NCBI GenBank assembly: GCA_947172705.1
Contig: CAMWCA010000001.1
Location: forward strand, 186,001 to 250,000
DNA: 64,000 nt
Reading direction: 5' to 3'
Origin: an uncultured Lachnospiraceae bacterium
GTDB lineage: Bacteria > Bacillota > Clostridia > Lachnospirales > Lachnospiraceae
The notes under the pieces are model-generated. The model was not told the origin of the DNA, searched no databases, and saw only the letters and a program-made list of their open reading frames with translations. Each line of letters starts with the position of its first letter. Position 1 is the stretch's first letter. This document shows, piece after piece, positions 45,658 to 53,989 of this stretch. The position numbers and the translations under genes are program-made.

Positions 45658-47127
45658 GTGAAAACCCTTTTGATTGTAGAGGATGAAAAGATGATACGCC
45701 AGGGGATTAAGACCATGGTGCAAAGGAGCGGCGTTCCTGTGGACAGTATTTTAGAGTGCAGCAATGGGGAAATGGCATTGGAAATACTGAAAATGCAGGA
45801 AGTGGACGTGATGTTTACCGATATCCGCATGCCCAAAATGGACGGCATTGCGCTGGTAAAGGCAATGCAGGAGCTTCCCAAAATACCGCTGACCGTTGCA
45901 GTCAGCGGATATGACGATTTTTCCTATGCCGTGGAAATGATGCGAATGGGTGTGCGGGAGTATATTTTAAAACCGGTAGACCGGGAAAAGGTCAGGGAAG
46001 TGCTGGTAAAGCTTAATGAAGAGATTACCCAGGGAAAAGAAAATGCCAGACAGGACAGAAATCTTGGGTATCAGCAGTTAAAATATGCGCTTTTAAACCA
46101 GAACCTCACGGAATCTGAGAAAAAGCTGCTGGTAAAGCAATATGGGGATTTCTTTTTTGCAGGGGAATATTTGGTGGTTTTGATCAACCATATGGAGGAT
46201 CAGTCCGAGAGCGTGGAGGAGGAGCAGCCCTTCATCTTTTTGAAAGCGGTGGCTGGAAACGATCTGATTCTTACCAGTAAAAAGTATCTGCCCATTCTGC
46301 TTATGGATGAGCTTGCGGGACGTTATGTGGGGGTCAGCCGCCTTCACTCCAGGATCGAGACGCTTCAGGAAGCTTACAGGGAGGCTTTGGCAGCGCGGAA
46401 GGAAGCCTTCTATCTGGGAAAAGAATATGTTTACTATGAAGAAATGCTTACCGGTAAGGAGAGAGGATTATGCCTTGAGGAGACAGCGGTAAGGGCGATC
46501 GTACAACAGCTTGGAACAGATAAATATGAAAGCGGATTAAAGAGCCTGAAGCGTATTTTTCATAACGCTTCCCTGGGAGGCTATATGCCGGAAGAGATAG
46601 AAAAAGGGATACGAAGCCTGCTGGATGGGATTCTCACCACTTATGCGGGTGTGTTGAAGCTGGAACAAAAGGATATCAGGGAATATTTTGAAATTTACGG
46701 ATATGATTGCCTGGAAGAGTATCAAACGGAGGTTTTGGGGTGGCTGACCAAATTCTGCGAGACTTTAAACAGCAGATTTGACGATTACAAAAATAAACAG
46801 AAGATTCAGCAGGCTGTGAGATATATTGAAGAAAATTATAATAAAGATCTGAATATGGCTGTGGTATCGAACCAGCTTTCCATGAACTATTCGCTGTTTT
46901 CTTATGTGTTTAAACAGTACACAGGAAATAATTTTGTGAATTACCTGAAAGAGATACGAATCAGGGAGGCGAAACGCCTGCTGGAGGAAACGGACATGAA
47001 GGTGATTGAGATCAGCGAGCAGGTGGGATATGAGAACGAAAAGCACTTTATGAAGACCTTTAAAGCGTCCTGCGGCGTTTCTCCTACGGAATACAGGAAA
47101 AACGCCCAATTTAAGGGGGGGGGGTAA
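45658..47127 (+). CDS. YesN-type AraC-family response regulator
   Basis: 489 aa. Receiver domain with LIVEDEKMIRQGI, phospho-acceptor Asp55 in VMFTDIRMPKMDG and the KPVD motif; a ~240-residue middle region; then two C-terminal AraC helix-turn-helix motifs (NMAVVSNQLSMNYSLFSYVF, VIEISEQVGYENEKHFMKTF). GTG start with AGGAGG seven bases upstream. It is the likely activator of the importer promoter with the weak -35, and perhaps of the phosphorylase genes. The last codons run through a ten-G tract. Confidence 0.94.
   Translation: MKTLLIVEDEKMIRQGIKTMVQRSGVPVDSILECSNGEMALEILKMQEVDVMFTDIRMPKMDGIALVKAMQELPKIPLTVAVSGYDDFSYAVEMMRMGVREYILKPVDREKVREVLVKLNEEITQGKENARQDRNLGYQQLKYALLNQNLTESEKKLLVKQYGDFFFAGEYLVVLINHMEDQSESVEEEQPFIFLKAVAGNDLILTSKKYLPILLMDELAGRYVGVSRLHSRIETLQEAYREALAARKEAFYLGKEYVYYEEMLTGKERGLCLEETAVRAIVQQLGTDKYESGLKSLKRIFHNASLGGYMPEEIEKGIRSLLDGILTTYAGVLKLEQKDIREYFEIYGYDCLEEYQTEVLGWLTKFCETLNSRFDDYKNKQKIQQAVRYIEENYNKDLNMAVVSNQLSMNYSLFSYVFKQYTGNNFVNYLKEIRIREAKRLLEETDMKVIEISEQVGYENEKHFMKTFKASCGVSPTEYRKNAQFKGGG
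47115..47124. repeat. Homopolymeric tract of ten G
   Basis: G10 at the 3' end of the response regulator gene, encoding the last glycines before the TAA. A slip by one base would change only the last few residues. Confidence 0.9.
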
Positions 47128-47133
47128 AAAGCT

Positions 47134-49044
47134 TTAGTCCCCCTGCAGGATGTCTTTCTTTTTACTCCTCTTGTTTTCGTACATGGAATGATCGGCACGT
47201 TCAAACATGTCCGCCAGATCGGATACCCTTTCAGGTATCTGGACACAAATGCCGCAGCTGGCTTGTATGCGGTATTTTTTCGTGTGCAGTTTATTATAAT
47301 TCTCCAGATATTTCAGGACATTATCCAGCAGGGAAGCGGCTTTAGCCTCCGTACAGCCGGGGGCAAGAACTTGAAATTCATCGCCTCCCTGGCGGGAACA
47401 GATATATTCCGGCTCTGCAAAATTTTCCAGGGCATGGGCAAGTACTTGGATGGCAAAATTACCTTCTGCATGTCCAAAGGTATCGTTGATCTGCTTGAGG
47501 CAGTCCAGATCGAACATAAACGCCGCCACAGGCTGACTGTCCATAATCGCCTGTTCAAAGGCGGGAGCGGAGAGGAGCTTAAAGCCCTGCCGGTTTAACA
47601 GACCGGTAAGCTCGTCTTTGGTATAGATATCCTCCAGACGCCCCACCAAAAGCCCCAGACTCTTTTTGTCGCAAAGACTTTTCAACATATTATTTACATT
47701 TAAAAGCCATGAAATAAAGGAAAAGGAATAACCGATCTGGTCGTCGGCGAAGGAGAGGGCAATATAACCAAAGCTGCGTTCTCCGAAAAACAACGGCGCA
47801 TAAGTATAGGAGAAGGTATTGCCGTCATAGAGGTAATCGGGAAGCGTATTTCGCTTGGTAAAGGTACACTCAGGAAGTCTTTTCCCATCTTTTATGGCAA
47901 GCTTTAAGAGAACGGTGTCGGAATGATATTCCTGCTCCGTGGTTAAGGTGATTTCTCTGATATGACCGGAGATCCGATCCCAGTCTTCATAGAGGCACAG
48001 ATAAAATTCCCTGCACCCTGGAAGAGACTTTACAAATTCCGCAAGAATATCCATGCCTGTATCGATGTCCTCTACCCCCTGAAGATTGGCGGACATATGC
48101 ATATTCCGGATCAGATATTCCTCAAGACCGGCAATGTGTTCATCCAATTTGCGGGCGTAAAAGTAGTTGGAGGAGGCATGGCCGCTTTGACAGCCGCAGG
48201 AGGTGCCAAGGCTGCAGAGGGCGGAAATGGTAGTGACAGGCGGAACTTCCTTTTGGTGGGCAAGCATGGAAAGCTGTTCTACCGCCGTTTCCCCTACCTG
48301 ATCGATGGGAAAGGTCACGGAAGTAAGGACAGGCGAAGTCATTTGCCCAAAGGCAAGGGTGTCGCATCCGGTTACGGCAATCTGCTGTGGAACGGAGTAG
48401 CCCTGTTCTTTTAATATGGAAATGACGGACAGGGCAATGTTATCGTTGTAGCAGACGATTGCCTGGGGCAGCGGCGACTGGCTTAAAATATCTTTCAGGG
48501 CGGCTCTTATGCTTTCTGTGGAGAAATCGCAGGTGTAAAAGCAGTTTTCGGTGGAAAGAGAGAGGGCATCCATTCCCTCTTTAAATGTTTCCATGCGCAG
48601 GGCGTTGGATTCTTTTTGCACGCTGCTGCCAAGGTAACAGATCCGCTGATAATGATGTACATTTCCTAAATGCAGCACCAGATCCCGAACCGGCTTGTGG
48701 TTTTCCAGGGCGATCCGGGGATAAACGGAAGACTCCTGGCTGACTGCAACCACCGGGCAGGAAAATTTTTCCTGCAGCAGTTTTTCAATGTCTTTTCCCA
48801 GGGAGGACAAAAGATAGGTGCTGGAGGCGAAGATCATGCCGATGTAATGCTCCGGTTTTGGAATCGCTAAAATACTTGCCTCTCCAATGACGTAATCTCC
48901 CAGATTTTCCCCGTCGTTGGAAGCGAAGATTTCCACCATGTAACCATATTCTTTTGCTTTTTTAATAATGCCGGATAAAAGACGGGTCTGATAGTCTCCG
49001 TAAATGTGAGAAATAAATACTCCGATTTTTTTGTGCTGATACAT
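47134..49044 (-). CDS. Diguanylate cyclase with LacI-type sugar-binding sensor
   Basis: 636 aa, cytosolic. Residues 1-275 form a periplasmic-binding-protein-like fold of the LacI regulator type (KKIGVFISHIYGDYQTRLLS, PQAIVCYNDNIALSVISILK, IAVTGCDTLAFGQMTSPVLT) but without the DNA-binding helix-turn-helix. A GAF-like region at ~300-455 follows, then GGDEF at ~465-636 with an intact GGDEF site at 553-557. It likely makes cyclic-di-GMP in response to a sugar. The start at 49044 has AAAGGAG upstream; the longer frame enters the ABC-F gene. It follows the ABC-F gene by 17 bases on the same strand and converges on the response regulator with a six-base gap. Confidence 0.9.
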   Translation of the reverse strand: MYQHKKIGVFISHIYGDYQTRLLSGIIKKAKEYGYMVEIFASNDGENLGDYVIGEASILAIPKPEHYIGMIFASSTYLLSSLGKDIEKLLQEKFSCPVVAVSQESSVYPRIALENHKPVRDLVLHLGNVHHYQRICYLGSSVQKESNALRMETFKEGMDALSLSTENCFYTCDFSTESIRAALKDILSQSPLPQAIVCYNDNIALSVISILKEQGYSVPQQIAVTGCDTLAFGQMTSPVLTSVTFPIDQVGETAVEQLSMLAHQKEVPPVTTISALCSLGTSCGCQSGHASSNYFYARKLDEHIAGLEEYLIRNMHMSANLQGVEDIDTGMDILAEFVKSLPGCREFYLCLYEDWDRISGHIREITLTTEQEYHSDTVLLKLAIKDGKRLPECTFTKRNTLPDYLYDGNTFSYTYAPLFFGERSFGYIALSFADDQIGYSFSFISWLLNVNNMLKSLCDKKSLGLLVGRLEDIYTKDELTGLLNRQGFKLLSAPAFEQAIMDSQPVAAFMFDLDCLKQINDTFGHAEGNFAIQVLAHALENFAEPEYICSRQGGDEFQVLAPGCTEAKAASLLDNVLKYLENYNKLHTKKYRIQASCGICVQIPERVSDLADMFERADHSMYENKRSKKKDILQGD

Positions 49045-49061
49045 CTTATTCTCCTTTTGTT

Positions 49062-50966
49062 TTATTCTGCAAGGGTTTCCCATTGCTGATACAGGGAAGC
49101 GAGTTCCTGTTTCAAGTTTTCCTGACATGCCGCCAGTTCTTGAAGCTTTACGGCATTTACCGCTGTTTCAGGCTCCGCCATCCGGTTTTCCAGTTCGGCA
49201 AGCTGATTTTCCAGGGCGGTAATTCTCTCCTCGCATTTTTTTAGGTCATTTTCTTTTTTTCGTGCTTTTGCCTGTTGTTCTTTTTTTGCCTGCCAGTCCA
49301 GTTTGGTTTCCGAGGGCGTTTCTTCTTTTGTGGGAGAAGAGACAGGGGAAGGCGGCAAAAGGGTATTTTTCTTTTCCAGATAGTAATCGTAATTCCCCAG
49401 ATAATTGGTCATGCCATGATTGGCAAGCTCCAGAATCCGGCTTGCGGTACGGTTGATAAAATAACGGTCGTGGGACACATACAGTACGGTTCCCTCATAT
49501 GCGTTTAAGGCGTCCTCCAGAATTTCCTTTGAGGTAATATCCAGATGGTTGGTAGGCTCATCCAGTATCAGAAGATTGGATTCCGAGAGCATCAGCTTGG
49601 CAAGGGATACCCGTCCCCGTTCGCCGCCGCTGAGATCGCCGATCCGTTTATAAACGTCCTCGCCTGTAAAGAGAAAAGCGGCAAGGGTGCTGCGGATCTC
49701 GGTGTTATTCAGATAAGGATAGGCATCGGATATTTCCTCAAATAAAGTTTTTTCCGTATGGAGAACATGATGTTCCTGGTCATAGTAACCGATATGTACG
49801 TTGGCCCCCAGGGTAATGGAGCCGGCGTCCGCCTCCAGAAGCCCGTTGATGATTTTCAGGATGGTGGTTTTGCCGGTGCCGTTGTCGCCGATAATGGCAA
49901 CGTGTTCCCCCCGTTTAATATCTATATGAAGCCCGGTAAAAAGAGGCTCTGCTCCAAACCCTTTGGAAAGTCCCTCTATGTGAAGGACATCTTTTCCGCT
50001 GGCGCATCTTGGCGTCAGCGTCATGTGGATGTCTGTGCGCGCCTTTGTGGGTTTGTCCAGCACCTCCATCTTATTTAACAGCTTTTCCCGGCTTTCAGCC
50101 CGCTTAATGGATTTTTCCCGGTTGAAAGATCGAAGCTTTTCGATGACCGCCTCCTGATGTTTGATTTCCTGCTGTTGTTTGAAATAAGCGTTTAAAGCGG
50201 CAGTACGGAGCTGTTCTTTTTTGACGGCATAGTCGGAATAATTGCCCGTAAAGGATATGGCGTTGGTCTGGTCGATCTCAATGATTTTTCCGGCGATCCG
50301 ATCCAGAAAATAGCGGTCGTGGGAGACAACCAGAACCGCGCCCCTGTAGTTTAAAAGATAGGTTTCCAGCCAGGCAATGGAGTTCAGATCCAGGTGGTTG
50401 GTAGGCTCGTCCAAAATAATCAGATCAGGCTTAAGGAGCAGGAGACGTCCAAGCGCCACCCGGGTTTTCTGTCCCCCGGAAAGGGTGGAGATCTGCTGTG
50501 AAAATTCTTCTTCCATGAAACCCAGTCCCTTTAATACCCCTGTGATTTCGCTCTTATAGGCGTAGCCGTTGGCAAGCTCAAAAGCGTGGGTAAGGCGGGT
50601 ATAGGAATCCATGAGAGTTTCCAGTTCTTTGCCTGACGCCTGTTTCATGGAAAGTTCCAGCTGGCGGATTTTCTGTTCCATCTCGATCACATCGGCTTTT
50701 ACGGAAAGAAGCTCTTCATAGATAGTGTTTTCGCTGTTTACATCCTGATTCTGGGCAAGATAGCCCAGGGTCTTTCCTTTGGAGAGGGTGACCAGCCCCT
50801 GGTCGGGGGACAGTTCACCTACAATAATGCGCAGCAGCGTTGTCTTTCCAGCGCCGTTGATGCCCACCAGAGCGGCTTTGTCATAATCTTCAAGGTGAAA
50901 AGAAACGTTGGAAAGCACAGGTTTTTCAGCAAATGCTTTCGATATATTCTGACATGATAAAATCAT
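49062..50966 (-). CDS. ABC-F family ATPase (Uup/YdiF-like)
   Basis: 634 aa, soluble tandem ABC protein that acts on ribosomes or translation. Walker A motifs GINGAGKTT and GDNGTGKTT, signatures LSGGQKTRVAL and LSGGERGRVSL, Walker B ILDEPTNHLD twice, the interdomain linker (ABC_tran_Xtn) around NAYFKQQQEIKHQEAVIEKL, and a C-terminal coiled coil. There are no membrane segments. The linker and C-terminus do not identify it as an antibiotic-resistance member. AAGGATG serves as RBS. The diguanylate cyclase gene follows in the same operon. Confidence 0.93.
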   Translation of the reverse strand: MILSCQNISKAFAEKPVLSNVSFHLEDYDKAALVGINGAGKTTLLRIIVGELSPDQGLVTLSKGKTLGYLAQNQDVNSENTIYEELLSVKADVIEMEQKIRQLELSMKQASGKELETLMDSYTRLTHAFELANGYAYKSEITGVLKGLGFMEEEFSQQISTLSGGQKTRVALGRLLLLKPDLIILDEPTNHLDLNSIAWLETYLLNYRGAVLVVSHDRYFLDRIAGKIIEIDQTNAISFTGNYSDYAVKKEQLRTAALNAYFKQQQEIKHQEAVIEKLRSFNREKSIKRAESREKLLNKMEVLDKPTKARTDIHMTLTPRCASGKDVLHIEGLSKGFGAEPLFTGLHIDIKRGEHVAIIGDNGTGKTTILKIINGLLEADAGSITLGANVHIGYYDQEHHVLHTEKTLFEEISDAYPYLNNTEIRSTLAAFLFTGEDVYKRIGDLSGGERGRVSLAKLMLSESNLLILDEPTNHLDITSKEILEDALNAYEGTVLYVSHDRYFINRTASRILELANHGMTNYLGNYDYYLEKKNTLLPPSPVSSPTKEETPSETKLDWQAKKEQQAKARKKENDLKKCEERITALENQLAELENRMAEPETAVNAVKLQELAACQENLKQELASLYQQWETLAE

Positions 50967-50998
50967 AATGACACATCCTTAAATGAAATCTCAGTATC

Positions 50999-51027
50999 AG
51001 TTTACAGATGATAAAAGGGAATGTCAA
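50999..51027 (-). promoter_or_regulatory. SigA promoter of the ABC-F gene
   Basis: On the minus strand TTGACA (51022-51027), 17-bp spacer, TAAACT (50999-51004). Its -35 box is four bases from the -35 of the divergent rex promoter. Confidence 0.8.
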
Positions 51028-51031
51028 TGAA

Positions 51032-51060
51032 TTGACATTATTTTAACAGTGTTATATATT
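51032..51060 (+). promoter_or_regulatory. SigA promoter of rex
   Basis: TTGACA (51032-51037), 17-bp spacer, TATATT (51055-51060). The spacer holds the palindrome TAACAGTGTTA (51044-51054), a possible regulator site. Confidence 0.88.
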
Positions 51061-51122
51061 ATTTTTATAATATATATAACTGCCAGGGCGGATAAGAAGC
51101 CGGAGGCAGCGGGAGGGAGCTT

Positions 51123-51764
51123 TTGGAAAACAGAGAGATTTCACAAGCCGTAATCGGGCGGCTTCCAAGGTATTTCAGGTATCTGGGAGAGCTTAAGGAC
51201 GAAGGGGTGGAGAGAATATCTTCCCAGGAGCTAAGCGATATTATGCAGGTGACGGCGTCCCAGATCCGTCAGGACTTCAATAATTTCGGCGGATTTGGTC
51301 AACAGGGATACGGCTATAAGGTAGAATATTTATATGAGGAGATCGGAAAAATATTAGGTCTTGACAGGACCCATAATCTGATCATTATTGGGGCGGGGAA
51401 CCTGGGACAGGCGCTTGCCAATTATATGAATTTTGAAAGAAGAGGATTTTTATTTAAGGGAATATTTGATAAAAACCCTGCGCTTTGGGGAAGAAAGATC
51501 CGAAATATGGAAATAAAGCCCATGGAGGAAATGGAAGCTTTTGTACGTGAAAAGGGAATTGACATAGCAGTGCTTACCATTCCCAAGGGAAGCGCCGTGG
51601 AAGTGGCTGAAAAACTGGTGGCGAACGGAATCAGGGGCATCTGGAATTTCGCCCATGTGGATCTTCCTGTACCGGATAAGATCCAGGTAGAGAATGTTCA
51701 TTTATCAGACAGCCTGATGAAACTGGCTTATAATATTAATCAGTATGAACACAGAGAGCATTAA
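51123..51764 (+). CDS. rex: Redox-sensing transcriptional repressor Rex
   Basis: 213-aa repressor that binds DNA when NAD+ is high and releases it on NADH binding, controlling fermentation genes. N-terminal winged helix (AVIGRLPRYFRYLGEL, ISSQELSDIMQVTASQIRQD), the FGGFGQQGYGY turn, Rossmann motif IIGAGNLGQALANY and the C-terminal domain-swapped helix. Starts at TTG with GGAGG upstream. First gene of a run with the coiled-coil protein, nnr and alr. Confidence 0.97.
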   Translation: MENREISQAVIGRLPRYFRYLGELKDEGVERISSQELSDIMQVTASQIRQDFNNFGGFGQQGYGYKVEYLYEEIGKILGLDRTHNLIIIGAGNLGQALANYMNFERRGFLFKGIFDKNPALWGRKIRNMEIKPMEEMEAFVREKGIDIAVLTIPKGSAVEVAEKLVANGIRGIWNFAHVDLPVPDKIQVENVHLSDSLMKLAYNINQYEHREH

Positions 51765-51810
51765 GAGCGTTCAGCAATTCTGGCAGCAAAAGGCAAGGGA
51801 GGAATAGAGG

Positions 51811-52446
51811 ATGTCAAGATCAGAAGAAGCGTATCGGTCAGCAATGGCGGATACAGTGCTTAGCGGTAAGAAAATACCGATTCTTACACTGGATCACAAA
51901 TGGCATAAGTTGTTTACCCAGACAGAACCCACGAAAAGAATCAAAAGACATGAAGAGGAATTAAACGAATTAATTAAAAGAAGGGGCAAGGCAAATACGG
52001 AGATCAAGGAGATCAAACAGCTGAAAAAGAGGCTGATGCAGGAGATCATGGAAAATGCAGACAGCGCTTCTTCCGGAAATGATTTAAGGGCAATCAAAAA
52101 AACCCAGGAAAACACACGGCTGCTTGGCGAATGTAACGAGAAAATTGCAGCTTATGAGGATGAACTGCTGGAACTGCCCAGAGAGATCGACAAAGTAAAC
52201 AAGGAACTTACCATGGAAACCATGGAGATCTGCTATGAGAAATTAAGGGAAAATGAACGGGAGATCGACGAGATCTCCAAATGGGCGGCAAGAGTCAAGG
52301 AAGAACTGAAAGAAAAACTGGTTCTGAAACAGGAAATGGAGCAGGCGAATCAGGAACTTTATGCTTATATGCATGACGTATTTGGCATGGATGTAATTAA
52401 TCTATTTGACAGACAGTACAAAAACCAGGACAGGGACAAAAAATAA
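51811..52446 (+). CDS. Coiled-coil protein of unknown function
   Basis: 211 aa, not recognised as a characterised family. Soluble and highly charged, with long heptad-like helices across residues ~40-190 (RHEEELNELIKRRGKANTEI, KELTMETMEICYEKLREN) and no Cys or membrane segment. GAGG before the ATG; lies between rex and nnr in one transcription unit. Confidence 0.8.
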   Translation: MSRSEEAYRSAMADTVLSGKKIPILTLDHKWHKLFTQTEPTKRIKRHEEELNELIKRRGKANTEIKEIKQLKKRLMQEIMENADSASSGNDLRAIKKTQENTRLLGECNEKIAAYEDELLELPREIDKVNKELTMETMEICYEKLRENEREIDEISKWAARVKEELKEKLVLKQEMEQANQELYAYMHDVFGMDVINLFDRQYKNQDRDKK

Positions 52447-52461
52447 CAGGATTGAAATAAA

Positions 52462-53988
52462 ATGAACTATGTTGTAACAGCCCATGAAATGAAAGAATAT
52501 GACAGGGATACCAGTGAGAGGATTGGTATCCCTTCTGTGGTTTTGATGGAGAGAGCGGCGCTGGGGACGGTAGAGGCGATTCTCCGGAACAGATCCCTGC
52601 CTGAAAGAGTTCTTGTTGTGGCGGGACCGGGAAACAACGGAGGGGACGGGCTTGCAGTGGGAAGACTGCTTGCCTTGAAGGGTGTGGATGTTACGTTCTG
52701 CCTTGCAGGGGATGATGGTAAAATGACTGCGGAAACCAGAATTCAGCTTGCCATTTTAGAAAATCTGGGGTTTTCCACAGAGCGCAAATTTGAGGTAAAA
52801 GAATATGATATGGTAATAGACGCTCTTTTTGGGATCGGTTTATCCAGGCAGATCACAGGGGAATATCTGGAGCTTGTGGGTAAGATCAATTACTGCCGGC
52901 AAAAAGGCGCCTATGTGTGTGCGGTGGATATTGCCTCCGGCATCTGCGGGGATACCGGAGAGATATTAGGGGATGCAGTGAAAGCGGATCTTACGGTGAC
53001 CTTTGCCTTTGCAAAACGGGGGCAGCTGCTGTATCCGGGGAAAGAGTACACGGGAAAGCTGGTGGTCTCTGATATTGGCATTACAGAGAACTCCTTTTGG
53101 AAAGGCACGCCGGGAGCATTTTATTATGAGCCGAAAGAATTAAAAGAATTGCTTCCCAGGCGGAAACCGGATGGAAATAAGGGAACCTTTGGCAAGGTAC
53201 TGCTGATAGCGGGAAGCTTTGATATGAGCGGTGCCTGTATTCTCTGTGGAAAAGGGGTTTTGAAAGCCGGAGCAGGCATGGTCAAGATTGTGACGCCTGC
53301 ATGCAACCGGGAGATCGTGCAGAGAAGCTTTCCGGAAGGGATGCTGTATACCTTTGAAGATAAGCCGGACCCGGAGCGTATAAGAGAATGTATGGAATGG
53401 GCGGATGTGCTGGTGGCGGGACCGGGCATGGGAAGAGATGAAAATGCCTTTTTACTGATGAAATATGTGCTGGAGGATGGGAGCCGTCCGGCGGTGATCG
53501 ATGCAGATGGACTGAACCTGATCGCCTCCCATCAGGAATTGCAGGAGCTTGCCAGGGGAAGGGGAAAAGAGAGGCTGATCATGACCCCTCATCCCGGGGA
53601 ACTGGTGCGTCTTGGAAATACGGATATGGAAGAATACAAAAGGAACAGGGGAAAATTAGTTTCGGAGCTGGCGCAGCGGTTCGACTGTATTCTTGCGGCG
53701 AAGGATGCCGTGACGATGGCGGTGCAATCCGGCAGGAGGGAAATATATATCAATACCTCGGGAAACAACGGAATTGCCACGGCAGGCAGCGGAGATGTGC
53801 TTGCAGGCATTATTGGGGGCTTGCTTGCGCAGAAAATGAAGAGCTTTGAAGCAGTCTGCCTGGGAATTTATCTCCATGGGCTTGCAGGAGATGAAGCCGC
53901 TCTTCGAAAGGGAACTATGGGAACGATTGCTTCCGATATAGTCGAAGCGCTCCCGGAGATTACAAGAAATTGTCAGAGGAGAAAGTAA
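52462..53988 (+). CDS. nnr: Bifunctional NAD(P)H-hydrate epimerase / ADP-dependent dehydratase
   Basis: 508 aa. Repairs hydrated NAD(P)H: the N-terminal YjeF_N epimerase domain (residues 1-215, VLVVAGPGNNGGDGLAVGR) and the C-terminal ribokinase-like dehydratase (residues ~230-505, GTFGKVLLIAGSFDMSGA, LIMTPHPGELVRLGN, GNNGIATAGSGDVLAGIIGG). Full fusion length. The RBS is weak (AGGA). The next gene, alr, begins one base after the stop, so translation is probably coupled. Confidence 0.96.
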   Translation: MNYVVTAHEMKEYDRDTSERIGIPSVVLMERAALGTVEAILRNRSLPERVLVVAGPGNNGGDGLAVGRLLALKGVDVTFCLAGDDGKMTAETRIQLAILENLGFSTERKFEVKEYDMVIDALFGIGLSRQITGEYLELVGKINYCRQKGAYVCAVDIASGICGDTGEILGDAVKADLTVTFAFAKRGQLLYPGKEYTGKLVVSDIGITENSFWKGTPGAFYYEPKELKELLPRRKPDGNKGTFGKVLLIAGSFDMSGACILCGKGVLKAGAGMVKIVTPACNREIVQRSFPEGMLYTFEDKPDPERIRECMEWADVLVAGPGMGRDENAFLLMKYVLEDGSRPAVIDADGLNLIASHQELQELARGRGKERLIMTPHPGELVRLGNTDMEEYKRNRGKLVSELAQRFDCILAAKDAVTMAVQSGRREIYINTSGNNGIATAGSGDVLAGIIGGLLAQKMKSFEAVCLGIYLHGLAGDEAALRKGTMGTIASDIVEALPEITRNCQRRK

Positions 53989-53989
53989 A

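Noticed and set aside
47134..49128. Long form of the diguanylate cyclase starting at 49128
   Set aside because: The extra 28 codons overlap the ABC-F gene and a clear RBS precedes 49044.
51041..51060. Rex operator (TTGTTAANNNNTTAACAA type) upstream of rex
   Set aside because: The palindrome TAACAGTGTTA has the wrong spacing and half-site order, so I do not call it a Rex box.
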